A DNA stretch of 49,209 nt from an uncultured Erwinia sp. Lineage in GTDB: Bacteria; Pseudomonadota; Gammaproteobacteria; Enterobacterales; Enterobacteriaceae. Position numbers and translations under genes: made by a program. The notes below the pieces were generated by a model, which was not told the DNA's origin, searched no databases, and saw only the letters and a program-made list of their open reading frames with translations. Positions within the stretch are counted from its first letter, which is position 1, and every line of letters starts with the position of its first letter. The DNA is taken from contig CAJYIY010000018.1 of assembly GCA_913775305.1 (NCBI GenBank), positions 1 to 49,209 of the forward strand, written 5' to 3'. Of the stretch, positions 1-9,471 are shown one piece after another.

Positions 1-792
1 CAGGCCCTGATGAAACAGGCTGACGTCACTATTCTCTGCCTGCCCGATGCCGCCGCGCGTGAAGCCGTGGCGCTGGCTGATGACGCTGGTGCCCGCGTGC
101 TGGATGCCAGCTCGGCGCACCGCGTGCAGGATGGCTGGGTTTATGGTCTGCCTGAACTGGATGCCGGTCAGCGCGACAGGATCCGCCAGGCCAGCCACGT
201 CTCTAACCCGGGCTGCTATGCCACCGGCGCTATCGCTCTGCTGGCACCGCTGACCCGTGCCGGGTTGCTGGCAGCCGATCGCCCACTGGCCATCAATGCC
301 GTTTCCGGCTACAGCGGCGGCGGTAAGGCGATGATCGAAAAGTACCAGCAGCAGGGTACCGGTTTTGCCGCCTATGGACTGGGGTTCGATCATAAACACC
401 TGAAGGAGATTCAGGCCTGGGGTGGATTAACCACCCGCCCCATCTTCCAGCCGGGCGTGGGTGACTATGCCCAGGGCATGCTGGTGTTCATCCCGCTTAA
501 CGATACCGACGGAGAACCGCTGCAGCGCGAACTGTCGGCGTTCTATGCCGGTCAGCGTTTTATTCAGGTACGCGAGCTGAATCATCTGGATGAAAACAGC
601 GCGCCGTATCTGCTGCCGGAGGCGTTAAACAACAGCAATAACATGGAGCTGTTCGTCTTTACTCATCCGCAGCAGCGTCAGACAATGCTGGTTGCGCGCC
701 TGGACAACCTGGGTAAAGGGGCATCCGGCGCGGCCGTTCAGAACCTGAACATCATGCTGGGCCTGGCGGAAGAAACCTGCGTGAATTTGTAG
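1..792 (+). CDS. argC: N-acetyl-gamma-glutamyl-phosphate reductase, short form, 5' end missing
   Basis: NADPH-dependent reduction of N-acetylglutamyl phosphate to the semialdehyde in arginine synthesis. The frame is open from base 1, so the start lies outside the window; 263 codons are visible. The motif SNPGCYATG carries the catalytic Cys, followed by SGYSGGGK and GFDHKHLKEI with candidate catalytic His residues. The compact form resembles the uncommon ArgC type of about 310 residues rather than the E. coli enzyme of about 334. No other arg gene follows; the next gene is unrelated and 215 bp away. It may be a second argC copy, but this cannot be decided from the window. The family call is firm, the subtype moderate. 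Confidence 0.85.
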   Translation, partial: QALMKQADVTILCLPDAAAREAVALADDAGARVLDASSAHRVQDGWVYGLPELDAGQRDRIRQASHVSNPGCYATGAIALLAPLTRAGLLAADRPLAINAVSGYSGGGKAMIEKYQQQGTGFAAYGLGFDHKHLKEIQAWGGLTTRPIFQPGVGDYAQGMLVFIPLNDTDGEPLQRELSAFYAGQRFIQVRELNHLDENSAPYLLPEALNNSNNMELFVFTHPQQRQTMLVARLDNLGKGASGAAVQNLNIMLGLAEETCVNL

Positions 793-1007
793 CGGCTGTC
801 CCGCCGGGAACGGCTGTTTCCGGCGTGCCGCGCACAGTGACGGCAAAAATGTCTGTCTGAGTTATATTTATTCGTATCCCCCCCATCATCACTCGCTCTC
901 CTCGCGGGGGGACTACGGCGGTATTCTCAGCATGTGAATGACAACCAGCATACCCGTAAAGGTCGATCGGGCAACGCGCCCGTCATGACGACAGGCAGGA
1001 GCCTAAC

Positions 1008-1610
1008 GTGACACTGTACGACATCAAACCCAAATTTCAGAACCTGCTACGCCCGCTGGTTGCCCGTCTTTATGCACGTGGGGTGACCGCCAATCAGGTG
1101 ACCCTGCTGGCCATGCTCGCCTCCGTCGCGCTGGGCGGCATACTGATCGCTTTTCCGCACCCGCTGTTGTTTATTTCCCTGCCGATTTTCTTGTTTCTGC
1201 GCATGGCACTGAACGCCATCGATGGCATGCTGGCGAGAGAGTTCAACCAGCAGTCCACGCTGGGTGCGGTGTTGAATGAGGTGGGCGATATTATCTCCGA
1301 TGCCGCACTCTACCTGGCCTTTGCTTTCCTGGGCGGGATCTCACCCTCGCTGGTCGTGCTGGTGGTCCTGCTGGCCTGGCTGACGGAGTTTTGTGGGATC
1401 ATTGGCCAGACGCTGACTGGCGTGCGCGACTATCGCGGTCCTCTGGGGAAAAGCGACCGCGCTTTGGTATTTGGCGCATCGGGCCTGGTGATTGCTCTCT
1501 GGCCGCAGTCCGTCGGCGCATTTAACGTGGTGTTTGCCGTCTGCGCGGCGCTGCTTGTCTGGACCTGTGTGAATCGTTGCCGCCGCGCCATTGCGGTGAA
1601 AACCTCTTGA
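1008..1610 (+). CDS. ynbA: CDP-alcohol phosphatidyltransferase family membrane protein YnbA
   Basis: Integral membrane protein of 200 residues, close in sequence to my recollection of E. coli YnbA. The CDP-alcohol transferase signature reads NAIDGMLAR...LGAVLNEVGDIISD near residues 68-96. The first and third canonical Asp are Asn; E. coli YnbA also has Asn at the first (ALNALDGMLAR). Substrate unknown; an ester-linked lipid headgroup transfer is the family role. The start is GTG at 1008, preceded by AGGAG at 997-1001. First gene of an operon with ynbC 15 bp downstream. In E. coli a CDP-diglyceride synthase gene, ynbB, sits between them; here it is absent. Confidence 0.88.
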   Translation: MTLYDIKPKFQNLLRPLVARLYARGVTANQVTLLAMLASVALGGILIAFPHPLLFISLPIFLFLRMALNAIDGMLAREFNQQSTLGAVLNEVGDIISDAALYLAFAFLGGISPSLVVLVVLLAWLTEFCGIIGQTLTGVRDYRGPLGKSDRALVFGASGLVIALWPQSVGAFNVVFAVCAALLVWTCVNRCRRAIAVKTS

Positions 1611-1625
1611 GATAAGGAAATTGTC

Positions 1626-3389
1626 ATGAGCCAGCTAAACCGTGAGTGTCAGGAAGGAAGCTTTACGACCAGCGACGGAGCCGCGCTGTATTTCCGCCAC
1701 TGGCCCGCAGAGCAGGTCGGCAGCCGTAAGGTTATTGTGCTGTTCCACCGTGGACACGAACATTCCGGACGATTACAGCACGTTGTTGATGAGCTGATGA
1801 TGCCCGACACCCATTTTTATGCATGGGACGCGCGCGGCCACGGCCACTCTCCCGGCGATCGGGGCTACAGCCCAAGCCTGGCCCGTTCGGTGCTGGACGT
1901 TGATGAATTCGTGCGCTTTGTCGCCCGCGATGCGCAGGTCAGCATAGAGGATATTGTGGCGATCGCGCAGAGCGTTGGCGCGGTCCTGGTCGCGACCTGG
2001 GTCCACGACTACGCGCCCAAAATACGTGGCATGGTGCTGGCATCCCCGGCCTTTAAAGTCAAACTGTATGTGCCATTTGCCCGCATCGGGCTGAGATTGA
2101 TGCAGCGCATACGCGGCCTGTTTTACGTGAACTCTTACGTTAAGGGGAAATTTCTCAGCCACGATCCGCAGCGTATCGCCAGTTTTGAGCAGGACCCGCT
2201 GATTACCCGCCAGATTGCGGTCAATATCCTGCTGGATCTTTACAAGACCGCCGCACGCATCGTCTCTGATTCAGCCGCCATCACCCTGCCGACCCAGTTG
2301 TTGATTTCCGGCGATGATTTCGTGGTACACACAAAACCGCAGAAGCAGTTTTATGCCGGACTGCGCAGCGCGATCAAAGAACAGCATATCCTGCCCGGTT
2401 TCTATCACGATACGCTGGGTGAGAAGGATCGCCAGCTGGCGTTCGATAAGATCACAAGCTTTATTCACCGCCTCTATGCTGCTGCGCCTTACGTCTTTGA
2501 TTACAGCCAGGAGGACCACTGGAGCCCGAGCGCGGATGCCTACCGCGAATTGCAGGCACCGCCAAATGCACGTTCGCCCCGGGGGCTGTTTTATGCCGCC
2601 ATGCGCTTCGGCATGAAAACCCCTGGCCGACAGTCAGCGGGGGTGCGACTGGGCTTTGAAACCGGCTTCGACTCCGGCAGCACGCTGGATTACGTCTACC
2701 GCAACCAGCCGGAAGGGAACGGTATAGTGGGGCGGTTCCTCGATCGCCAGTATCTGAACAGCATCGGCTGGCGCGGCATCCGGGTGCGTAAGCAACATCT
2801 TCAGCAGATGATTGGCAAAGCGGTCGCGCAGCTACAGCAGAGTCATCTGCCGGTGCGGGTGGTGGATATTGCCGCCGGACACGGACGCTATGTGCTGGAC
2901 GCGCTGGAACACCAGCCCGGTATAGACGGTATTTTACTGCGGGATTACAGCGATCTTAACGTTGAAAAAGGTCAGGCTATGATTGCGGCGCGTGGGCTGA
3001 GTGAGCTGGCACAGTTCCGCCACGGTAACGCCTTTGATACCGACTCCCTCGCAGCGCTCGATCCCGCCCCGACGCTGGGCATCGTCTCCGGGTTGTATGA
3101 ACTTTTCCCGGATAACGCGATGATTAAAGCCTCACTGGCCGGGCTGGCGGCAGCGATCCCACCGGGCGGCGTGCTGGTATATACCGGGCAGCCCTGGCAT
3201 CCACAACTCAACACGATCGCCTGGACTCTGACCAGCCATCAAAACGGCACGCCGTGGGTTATGCGCGTGCGCAGCCAGAAAGAGATGGATACGCTGGTGG
3301 AAGAGGCCGGTTTTGAAAAGCAGCAGCAGATGATTGATGAGTTTGGCATTTTCACCGTATCGCTGGCCGTCAGAAAATATTATGGCTGA
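1626..3389 (+). CDS. ynbC: Bifunctional alpha/beta hydrolase / SAM methyltransferase YnbC
   Basis: 587 residues, matching E. coli YnbC (about 585) in length and layout. The N-terminal half (about residues 1-290) is a serine-aminopeptidase or monoglyceride-lipase type alpha/beta hydrolase: FHRGHEHSG, the WDARGHGHSPG loop and the nucleophile elbow AQSVGAV. The C-terminal half is a class I methyltransferase with motif I VDIAAGHGRY and an acidic motif II DYSD. A gene for a lipid-acting hydrolase fused to a methyltransferase, between a phosphatidyltransferase and a PAP2 phosphatase, suggests lipid headgroup remodelling. No substrate is known to me. It is preceded by AAGGAAA before the ATG and overlaps ynbD by 8 bp. 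Confidence 0.87.
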   Translation: MSQLNRECQEGSFTTSDGAALYFRHWPAEQVGSRKVIVLFHRGHEHSGRLQHVVDELMMPDTHFYAWDARGHGHSPGDRGYSPSLARSVLDVDEFVRFVARDAQVSIEDIVAIAQSVGAVLVATWVHDYAPKIRGMVLASPAFKVKLYVPFARIGLRLMQRIRGLFYVNSYVKGKFLSHDPQRIASFEQDPLITRQIAVNILLDLYKTAARIVSDSAAITLPTQLLISGDDFVVHTKPQKQFYAGLRSAIKEQHILPGFYHDTLGEKDRQLAFDKITSFIHRLYAAAPYVFDYSQEDHWSPSADAYRELQAPPNARSPRGLFYAAMRFGMKTPGRQSAGVRLGFETGFDSGSTLDYVYRNQPEGNGIVGRFLDRQYLNSIGWRGIRVRKQHLQQMIGKAVAQLQQSHLPVRVVDIAAGHGRYVLDALEHQPGIDGILLRDYSDLNVEKGQAMIAARGLSELAQFRHGNAFDTDSLAALDPAPTLGIVSGLYELFPDNAMIKASLAGLAAAIPPGGVLVYTGQPWHPQLNTIAWTLTSHQNGTPWVMRVRSQKEMDTLVEEAGFEKQQQMIDEFGIFTVSLAVRKYYG

Positions 3390-4701
3390 TTCCGCGCTGA
3401 CCCCGGAACGTTACCGCCTGTGGAAGCAGGGATTGTGCTGGCTGCTGCTGCTCGGTCCGCTGTTTTTTCTCAGCTACGGGCAGGTCAATCATTATACCGC
3501 TACACGCTCTGATGTCGGCAGCCTGGTCTTCAGCTGGGAACGCTCGGTGCCGTTTATGCCGTGGACCATCGTGCCTTACTGGAGCATCGATCTGCTGTAC
3601 GGCATCTCGCTGTTTATCTGCACTTCGTCGCGGGAGCTGACGCGCCACGCCTGGCGGCTGGCGGCGGCCTCGCTGGTCGCCTGTGCCGGATTCCTGCTGT
3701 TCCCGCTCAAGTTCACCTTTATCCGGCCGGAATCACCGGGGATCTTTGGCTGGCTGTTCCACCAGCTGGAGCAGTTCGATCTGCCCTACAATCAGGCACC
3801 CTCGCTGCATATTATTCTGACATGGCTGCTGTGGCTGCGCTTCCGCCAGCATCTGACCGGCCCCGCGCGCCTGCTGTGTGGGGGATGGTTCTGGCTGATC
3901 GCCGTGTCGGTGATGACCACCTGGCAACACCATTTTATTGATGTCATAACCGGTATAGCGGTGGGTATTGTCATCAGCTATGCCATTCCGATGACCGGTG
4001 GCTGGCGCTGGCAGCGTCCCGGTCCCCGTGCCCGGCAGCTGGGCATACGCTATGCCGCAGGCGGATTGACTGCCCTGACATTTGGGCTGTGCCTGCCTTA
4101 CGGCATTATCCTGCTCTGGCCTGCCGCCGCGCTGTTCATGGTGGCGGCCGGATACGCCGGGCTGGGCACCACCCTGTTCCAGAAAACATCACAGGGGCAG
4201 CTGTCGCTCTCCGCCCGCTGGCTGCTGTGGCCATATCTTGCCGGAGCCCGACTGTCTAAGCGCTGGTTTTCCCGCACGCTTCCGTCGGCATCGGCGATTC
4301 TCGACGGCGTGTGGCTCGGTGGTTTCCCCGACAGGGCAGCGCGCGACGTGGCCGTGCTGGATCTCACCGCTGAATTTCATCACCGCCCTGCCCCTGGCAC
4401 GATCTGGCACAGCAGCCCGTTGATGGATCTGCTGCCGCCGGACTTGCCAGCGCTTCAGGTCGCGGTGACCCGGCTTAATCAGCTGCGCCCGCCGCAGGGG
4501 AGATTGCTGGTTTGCTGCGCCCTCGGATTATCCCGCAGCGCCACCGTGGTCGCCGCCTGGCTGCTGGCGGAGCAGCATGTGGCCAGCGTCGGTGATGCAG
4601 TCAACCTTATCCGTTCGCAGCGGCCGCAGGTGGTGCTGACGCCGGACCATCTTCAGCTGCTGGAACGCTTTAAGGAGGCACAATGTCCAACATCCGTATG
4701 A
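3382..4701 (+). CDS. ynbD: PAP2 phosphatase fused to dual-specificity phosphatase, YnbD
   Basis: 439 residues. The N-terminal half is a multi-spanning PAP2-type lipid phosphatase with a K...RP element around KFTFIRPE, then PSLHI, then WQHHFIDV. The C-terminal domain carries the cysteine phosphatase loop CALGLSRS (Cys near residue 379), the CX5R signature of dual-specificity phosphatases. I chose ATG 3382, which overlaps the end of ynbC by 8 bp and is probably translationally coupled; an upstream in-frame ATG at 3334 would add 16 residues inside ynbC. E. coli YnbD is about 430 residues. The substrate is unknown; a phospholipid or phosphatidyl-alcohol phosphate made by YnbA is a reasonable guess. 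Confidence 0.86.
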   Translation: MADSALTPERYRLWKQGLCWLLLLGPLFFLSYGQVNHYTATRSDVGSLVFSWERSVPFMPWTIVPYWSIDLLYGISLFICTSSRELTRHAWRLAAASLVACAGFLLFPLKFTFIRPESPGIFGWLFHQLEQFDLPYNQAPSLHIILTWLLWLRFRQHLTGPARLLCGGWFWLIAVSVMTTWQHHFIDVITGIAVGIVISYAIPMTGGWRWQRPGPRARQLGIRYAAGGLTALTFGLCLPYGIILLWPAAALFMVAAGYAGLGTTLFQKTSQGQLSLSARWLLWPYLAGARLSKRWFSRTLPSASAILDGVWLGGFPDRAARDVAVLDLTAEFHHRPAPGTIWHSSPLMDLLPPDLPALQVAVTRLNQLRPPQGRLLVCCALGLSRSATVVAAWLLAEQHVASVGDAVNLIRSQRPQVVLTPDHLQLLERFKEAQCPTSV

Positions 4702-5069
4702 CGCAGCGCATTGTGCAAATTCATCTCGCCAGCTGGCGCTTTTTTTCCCCGCTGGCCCTGCCACCGCTGGCGCTGGCTTTTATTCTGCCTGGTTCCAGTC
4801 AGAGCGCACTGCTGCTGCTGCTTTTTTTGCTGACGCAGTATTACTGCTGGCGTCTGTGGCTGGATGAGCGACTTTTTGAGCTGTTAAACAGCGAGGACGA
4901 TCTCGCCGCGTTTGATGCAGGCATGGCCCGGTTATGGTCAGCAAAACCCGGTCCGCTGCGCTCACTGGAACAGCGCTGGCGCGGTGCCCGTCGGATTTTT
5001 CATCGCGCGATCTGTGTCTTAACCGTCCTCTGGCTGACGGCGCTATTTTCCGTGCTGTGGATAATTTAG
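4683..5069 (+). CDS. Unrecognised small membrane protein, last gene of ynb operon
   Basis: 128 residues that I do not recognise. Three hydrophobic segments are visible: FSPLALPPLALAFILP near residue 20, LLLLLFLLTQYYCW near 45, and AICVLTVLWLTALFSVLW at the C-terminus. Between the second and third lies a charged stretch with many Arg residues (LRSLEQRWRGARR), probably cytoplasmic. The ribosome site is strong (AAGGAGG, 4672-4678) and the start overlaps the end of ynbD by 19 bp, so it belongs to the operon. E. coli has no such gene after ynbD as far as I recall. Function unknown; presumably a partner of the lipid-modifying enzymes. Confidence 0.75.
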   Translation: MSNIRMTQRIVQIHLASWRFFSPLALPPLALAFILPGSSQSALLLLLFLLTQYYCWRLWLDERLFELLNSEDDLAAFDAGMARLWSAKPGPLRSLEQRWRGARRIFHRAICVLTVLWLTALFSVLWII

Positions 5070-5300
5070 CCGGGTTTCACTCCGAAGCAGAATACGCCGC
5101 CCTTACCTCTGACAGCTTCGTTTCTGTGGCAAAACAGTGCGCCTCCCGCCGCTACTTTCTGGCTCCTCTGACGGTCAAAATCCCCATCTGATTCACACTT
5201 TCCGGCTTGCCTCCCTGACCAAATGCCAAAAGTCGTCTAAAGTTTTTCGCAGGGTCAACAACTTACAGATCGAACCCGGTCTGGACATGGAGAATAGCCG

Positions 5301-6977
5301 ATGAGAAAAGTCGAACAACGTCGATTCCGTGCGCGCCTGATTTATCCGCTTCTGCTGGCGGGGATGGTCGCAGCCAGTTGTGCGGCGCAGGCCGAGGATA
5401 ATCAGCGGATGCTGAGCAGCAACCCGCAGCCGCCAGATGTGCGCCTCGGACCGCTGTATCACGCCGTACAGGCGGCAAAACTCTATCCCGATCAGAAAAC
5501 CTTCGCCGATGCGGTGCCTAAAGGCGATCCGACCTCAATTCTTGCCGACTGGCAGATGCAAAAATCCCAGGGCAACTTTGACCTGAAACGCTTTGTGAAT
5601 ACCAATTTTACCCTGCCCGCCGAGGGAGAAAAGTATGTCCCTCCCGCCGGACAGAGCCTTCGTGAGCATATCAACGGCCTGTGGCCGGTGCTGACCCGCT
5701 CAGCCAGCCAGGCTAATCAGTGGGATTCTCTGCTGCCGTTGCCGAAGCCGTATGTGGTGCCGGGCGGACGATTCCGCGAGGTCTATTACTGGGATAGTTA
5801 CTTCACCATGCTGGGGCTGGCGGAGAGCGGCCACTGGGATCGCGTGCAGGATATGGTCGATAACTTTGCCTGGGAGCTGGATGAATATGGCCATATTCCT
5901 AACGGCAACCGCAGCTACTATCTCAGCCGCTCGCAGCCACCGTTTTTCAGCATGATGGTCGATCTGCTGGCAAGTCACGGTGGCGATGAGGTTTATTCTC
6001 GCTATCGCCCGCAGCTGCAAAAAGAGTATGACTACTGGATGGCCGGTGCCGAAAGCGTTGCCGCCGGTGCGGCCAGTCAGCGCGTGGTGAAGCTGAAAGA
6101 CGGCACGGTGCTTAACCGCTACTGGGATGCGCGTGACGTTCCGCGTACCGAATCCTATATGGATGACATCAGTACCGCTGAAAAATCCCCGGGGCGTGAT
6201 AAAGCGGCGCTTTACCGCGATCTGCGTGCAGGAGCCGCTTCCGGCTGGGATTTCAGCTCCCGCTGGTTTGATCAATCTGACGATCTGAGCACCATCCATA
6301 CCACGCGTATTATTCCGGTCGATCTGAATGCCCTGATGTTCCACCTGGAAAAAACCCTGGCCAAAGCCAGCCGGATCGCCAAAGACGATACGGCAGCAGA
6401 GCGTTTTGATGCCCTGGCCGCAACCCGTCAGCAGGCGATCAACCGCTATCTGTGGGATGAAAAGCAGGGCTGGTTTGCCGACTATGACTGGCAGAAAGCC
6501 AGCGTGCGTCCGCAGCTGACCGCCGCAGCGCTGTTCCCACTCTATCTGCAGGCCGCCACCGATGAGCACGCGAGCAAAACTGCCAACGCCGTGCAGGCCC
6601 ATCTGCTGAAGGACGGCGGGCTGGTGACGACTAACGTCAATAATGGCCAGCAGTGGGATGCGCCTAACGGCTGGGCACCGCTGCAGTGGGCCGCCGTTGA
6701 GGGGCTGAATCACTACGGTAAACAGCAGCTGGCAAAAGAGGTCGGTATGCGCTTCCTGCAGAATGTGCAGGCGACCTACGATAAAGAGCACAAGCTGGTG
6801 GAAAAATACGTTGTGGAGGGGAAAAATCTGGGCGGCGGCGGCGGCGGTGAATATCCGCTGCAGGATGGTTTTGGCTGGACCAACGGGGTCACCCTGAAGC
6901 TGTTGGATCTCTACTGTCCGAAAGACAAGACCTGCAATAACGTCAGTGATATTGGTGCGATGAAAGCCTCGCAGTAA
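5301..6977 (+). CDS. treA: Periplasmic alpha,alpha-trehalase TreA
   Basis: Hydrolyses trehalose to two glucose in the periplasm (GH37). 558 residues against 565 in E. coli. A signal peptide with a basic start ([12 protein letters not shown]), a hydrophobic core LLLAGMVAA and a probable cut after AQA is visible. Both trehalase signatures are present: [15 protein letters not shown] near residue 152 and [12 protein letters not shown] near 451. The GWDFSSRW segment carries the expected catalytic Asp, and a Gly-rich loop precedes [14 protein letters not shown] near the C-terminus. ATG 5301 follows GGAG at 5289-5292. It is monocistronic. Together with the phosphoglycerate-glycoside genes near 36-38 kb it fits an osmotic-stress theme. 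Confidence 0.96.
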   Translation: MRKVEQRRFRARLIYPLLLAGMVAASCAAQAEDNQRMLSSNPQPPDVRLGPLYHAVQAAKLYPDQKTFADAVPKGDPTSILADWQMQKSQGNFDLKRFVNTNFTLPAEGEKYVPPAGQSLREHINGLWPVLTRSASQANQWDSLLPLPKPYVVPGGRFREVYYWDSYFTMLGLAESGHWDRVQDMVDNFAWELDEYGHIPNGNRSYYLSRSQPPFFSMMVDLLASHGGDEVYSRYRPQLQKEYDYWMAGAESVAAGAASQRVVKLKDGTVLNRYWDARDVPRTESYMDDISTAEKSPGRDKAALYRDLRAGAASGWDFSSRWFDQSDDLSTIHTTRIIPVDLNALMFHLEKTLAKASRIAKDDTAAERFDALAATRQQAINRYLWDEKQGWFADYDWQKASVRPQLTAAALFPLYLQAATDEHASKTANAVQAHLLKDGGLVTTNVNNGQQWDAPNGWAPLQWAAVEGLNHYGKQQLAKEVGMRFLQNVQATYDKEHKLVEKYVVEGKNLGGGGGGEYPLQDGFGWTNGVTLKLLDLYCPKDKTCNNVSDIGAMKASQ

Positions 6978-7325
6978 CGAACTTTCATCCCCGGCAGTGG
7001 GCCTGCCAGTGGACCTGTCGGTTAGCTGGCGGGAAGATTTTCTGCCTGCACGGTCAGTGATAGCGCCGATCGGCAGGCTTCCCCTCGGTTAATCCCGCCC
7101 GATTGCCGTATTTTCATCCAGCCTATAACCCTTTCATTTTTCAGGTTAATTACTGACTACCATCCGGCAATGATCGGCTGCAATTAGTACTTGAAACCAT
7201 AAATAGAAAAGATAATACTTCTCATTGAGATTATTACAACCTTTTACATTTACCCGTTGAAACATTACCGCCAGGTAAACCGCTCTCCACGCGGTGGCAC
7301 TTTCATCACCTTAATATAAGAGATA
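6978..7325. other. Intergenic region treA to siderophore receptor
   Basis: A 348-bp stretch with no credible gene. The left part holds short GC-rich inverted repeats (such as GGCAG/CTGCC near 6993) that may end treA transcription, but there is no clear T-run. The right part, from about 7120, is AT-rich and holds the predicted Fur box and the receptor promoter. Confidence 0.6.
7210..7224 (+). promoter_or_regulatory. Predicted Fur box upstream of the TonB-dependent receptor
   Basis: AGATAATACTTCTCA matches 11 of the 14 defined bases of the 7-1-7 Fur consensus TGATAATnATTATCA. It lies about 100 bp before an outer-membrane iron-siderophore receptor gene, where iron repression by Fur is expected. 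The match is by eye; binding is an inference. Confidence 0.5.
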
Positions 7326-9467
7326 ATGACAATGAGTATGGCTTTCAACCTGAAGCGTTCTGCGCTGCTCTGTTCACTCGCACTTACCGCACCGGGGATT
7401 GTTCTGGCGGCAGAACAGACCATCACGGTGTCGAGCGCACCGGAAGAACTCGCCACCTCGCCGACCAAAGGTTACACGGTCAAAACCAGCAAGGGCGCGA
7501 CGAAGACTGATAAACCGCTGATTACCACCGCGCAGTCCGTTTCGGTTGTGACCCGTCAGCAGATAGAAGATCAGGGCGCCATGAGCATCAATCAGGCACT
7601 GAACTATACTGCCGGTGCCTTCACCAACTTCGGCGGCGCCGCCACCCGCTATGACACCGTTTCGCTACGCGGCTTCCACGGCGGCGATGTGGATAACATC
7701 TTCCTTGATGGCCTGCGCCTGATGAGCGATCCGGGCAGCTTTAACGTCCTGCAGGTTGATCCGTGGTTCCTCGAACGTATCGACGTGATTAAAGGCCCCT
7801 CCTCTGCCCTGTACGGTCAGACCGTACCGGGCGGGCTGGTGATGGAAACCTCCAAACGCCCGCAGTTTGCTGAAGAGGGTCACTTCCGTACCTATATGGG
7901 GAATAACCGCACCTCCGGTGTGGCCATTGATTACACCAACGCCATTAATGAGCAGCTGGCCTTTCGTCTGACCGGCCTGACCCGCAACAGCGACACGCAG
8001 TATGACCACACGCGTGAAGAAAAATACGCCCTTTCTCCTTCCCTGCTGTGGCAGCCGGATGAGTACACATCACTGTTGCTGAAAGCCTACCTGCAAAAGG
8101 ATCCGTCCGGCGGCTATCACGGTTCCGTACCGGGCGACGGCAGCATTCATGAACACAACGGTAAAAAACTGAGCACCGGATTTTACGACGGTGATTCCGA
8201 CCTCGATCGCTTTAAGCGCCATGAACAGATCTACAGCTACGAATTCACCCATCGCTTCAATGATACCTGGGCGGTTCGTTCGACCGCCAGCTACAGCCAT
8301 TCCAATGTGGATCTCGACCAGATCTACCAGATTGGCTGGGTTTCCGCCGACAGCGATATCATGAACCGTTACTATTCCGGCTCACGCTCTTCGCTGGATG
8401 CATTCGCTATCGACAATCAGCTGGAAGCCGACTTCGCCACCGGCGATCTTGACCACAAAGTCGTGCTGGGCGTGGAGTATCATCAGTATAAAAATGACCT
8501 GCACGACGCCAGTGGCCCGGGTTCACAGCTGAACGTGGCAACCGGCCAGGCGGTCGGCGTTCGTCCGGATTACCGTTTTCAGCACTCCGAACGCCAGTAC
8601 TATCAGACCGGGATATATCTGCAGGATGAGATGAAGTGGAACCGCGTGCATGTCGATGTTTCCGGCCGTTATGACCGCATCGTTTCGAAAATCGATAACA
8701 TCGACCTCGGTGAAAATCATCGCCGTCAGGACGATCATGTGAGCGGACGCGCCGCGCTGCTGTACGCCTTTGACAACGGTGTTTCTCCGTACGTCAGCTA
8801 CAGCCAGGCTATCACGCCGCAGTCGTTGACCGGTGCCGACCGCAATCTGCTACAGCCGACAACCGCCGGTCAGTATGAAGCCGGGGTAAAATATCAGCCT
8901 CAGGGCACCTCCGATCTCTACTCCCTGGCGCTATACGACCTGACGCAGAAAAACGTTGGCAGCCGCAACGTGCAGGGCGGATATTACGATCCGGCCGGTA
9001 AGGTCAACTCGCGTGGTCTGGAGCTGGAAGCCCGCAATCAGCTGACACCGCGTCTGAGCACCCTTGCAAACTACACGCTGAGCCGCGTTCGTTACAAAGA
9101 AGCGGTTGATGCCTCTACCGGCCAGTCGATCAACGGCCACACGCCTTATGTTTCACCCAACGCGACGGCTTCCGCCTGGGCTAATTACAAGTTTGACTAT
9201 GGCCTCAGCGCCGGTGCAGGTGTGCGCTATATCGGCAAGCAGTGGGCAGACAATGCCAATACCGTTCGTCTGCCTTCGGTCACGCTGTTTGATGCGTCGG
9301 TGCGTGCGGATCTGGGGGCGTGGAACCGCAGCCTGAAAGGCGCATTTGTGCAGGTTAATGCCAATAACCTGACCGGGCGCGACTATGTTGCCGCCTGTTA
9401 CGGTTATGGTTACTGCTACTGGGGCGCCGAGCGTTCAGTCGTGGCGACCGTCGGGTATGATTTCTGA
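7326..9467 (+). CDS. TonB-dependent siderophore receptor, FhuA/FoxA-type
   Basis: Outer-membrane gated channel that imports a ferric siderophore with TonB-ExbBD energy. 713 residues: signal peptide LCSLALTAPGIVLAAEQ, a TonB-box-like ITVSS, a plug with SVSVVTRQQIEDQG, LRGF and DVIKGPSSALYGQTVPGG, then the beta barrel ending in YDF with a terminal aromatic residue. The C-terminal CYGYGYCYWGAERSVVATVGYDF-type ending, with paired Cys, resembles FhuA and the ferrioxamine receptor FoxA, so a hydroxamate ligand is likely; the exact ligand is not provable here. Three in-frame ATGs lie at 7326, 7332 and 7338. The AAGAGA at 7318-7323 is best spaced for 7332; I give the outermost start. Confidence 0.88.
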   Translation: MTMSMAFNLKRSALLCSLALTAPGIVLAAEQTITVSSAPEELATSPTKGYTVKTSKGATKTDKPLITTAQSVSVVTRQQIEDQGAMSINQALNYTAGAFTNFGGAATRYDTVSLRGFHGGDVDNIFLDGLRLMSDPGSFNVLQVDPWFLERIDVIKGPSSALYGQTVPGGLVMETSKRPQFAEEGHFRTYMGNNRTSGVAIDYTNAINEQLAFRLTGLTRNSDTQYDHTREEKYALSPSLLWQPDEYTSLLLKAYLQKDPSGGYHGSVPGDGSIHEHNGKKLSTGFYDGDSDLDRFKRHEQIYSYEFTHRFNDTWAVRSTASYSHSNVDLDQIYQIGWVSADSDIMNRYYSGSRSSLDAFAIDNQLEADFATGDLDHKVVLGVEYHQYKNDLHDASGPGSQLNVATGQAVGVRPDYRFQHSERQYYQTGIYLQDEMKWNRVHVDVSGRYDRIVSKIDNIDLGENHRRQDDHVSGRAALLYAFDNGVSPYVSYSQAITPQSLTGADRNLLQPTTAGQYEAGVKYQPQGTSDLYSLALYDLTQKNVGSRNVQGGYYDPAGKVNSRGLELEARNQLTPRLSTLANYTLSRVRYKEAVDASTGQSINGHTPYVSPNATASAWANYKFDYGLSAGAGVRYIGKQWADNANTVRLPSVTLFDASVRADLGAWNRSLKGAFVQVNANNLTGRDYVAACYGYGYCYWGAERSVVATVGYDF

Positions 9468-9471
9468 CAGC

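Noticed and set aside
5700-6791. A 363-residue open frame on the minus strand inside treA
   Set aside because: It is antisense to a complete, conserved trehalase and lacks a ribosome site. Its composition is what reverse reading of GC-rich coding DNA gives.
6980-7110. GC-rich inverted repeats after treA as a regulatory RNA
   Set aside because: Arms are short and imperfect and no promoter or T-run is visible, so I treat them as weak transcript-end structure.
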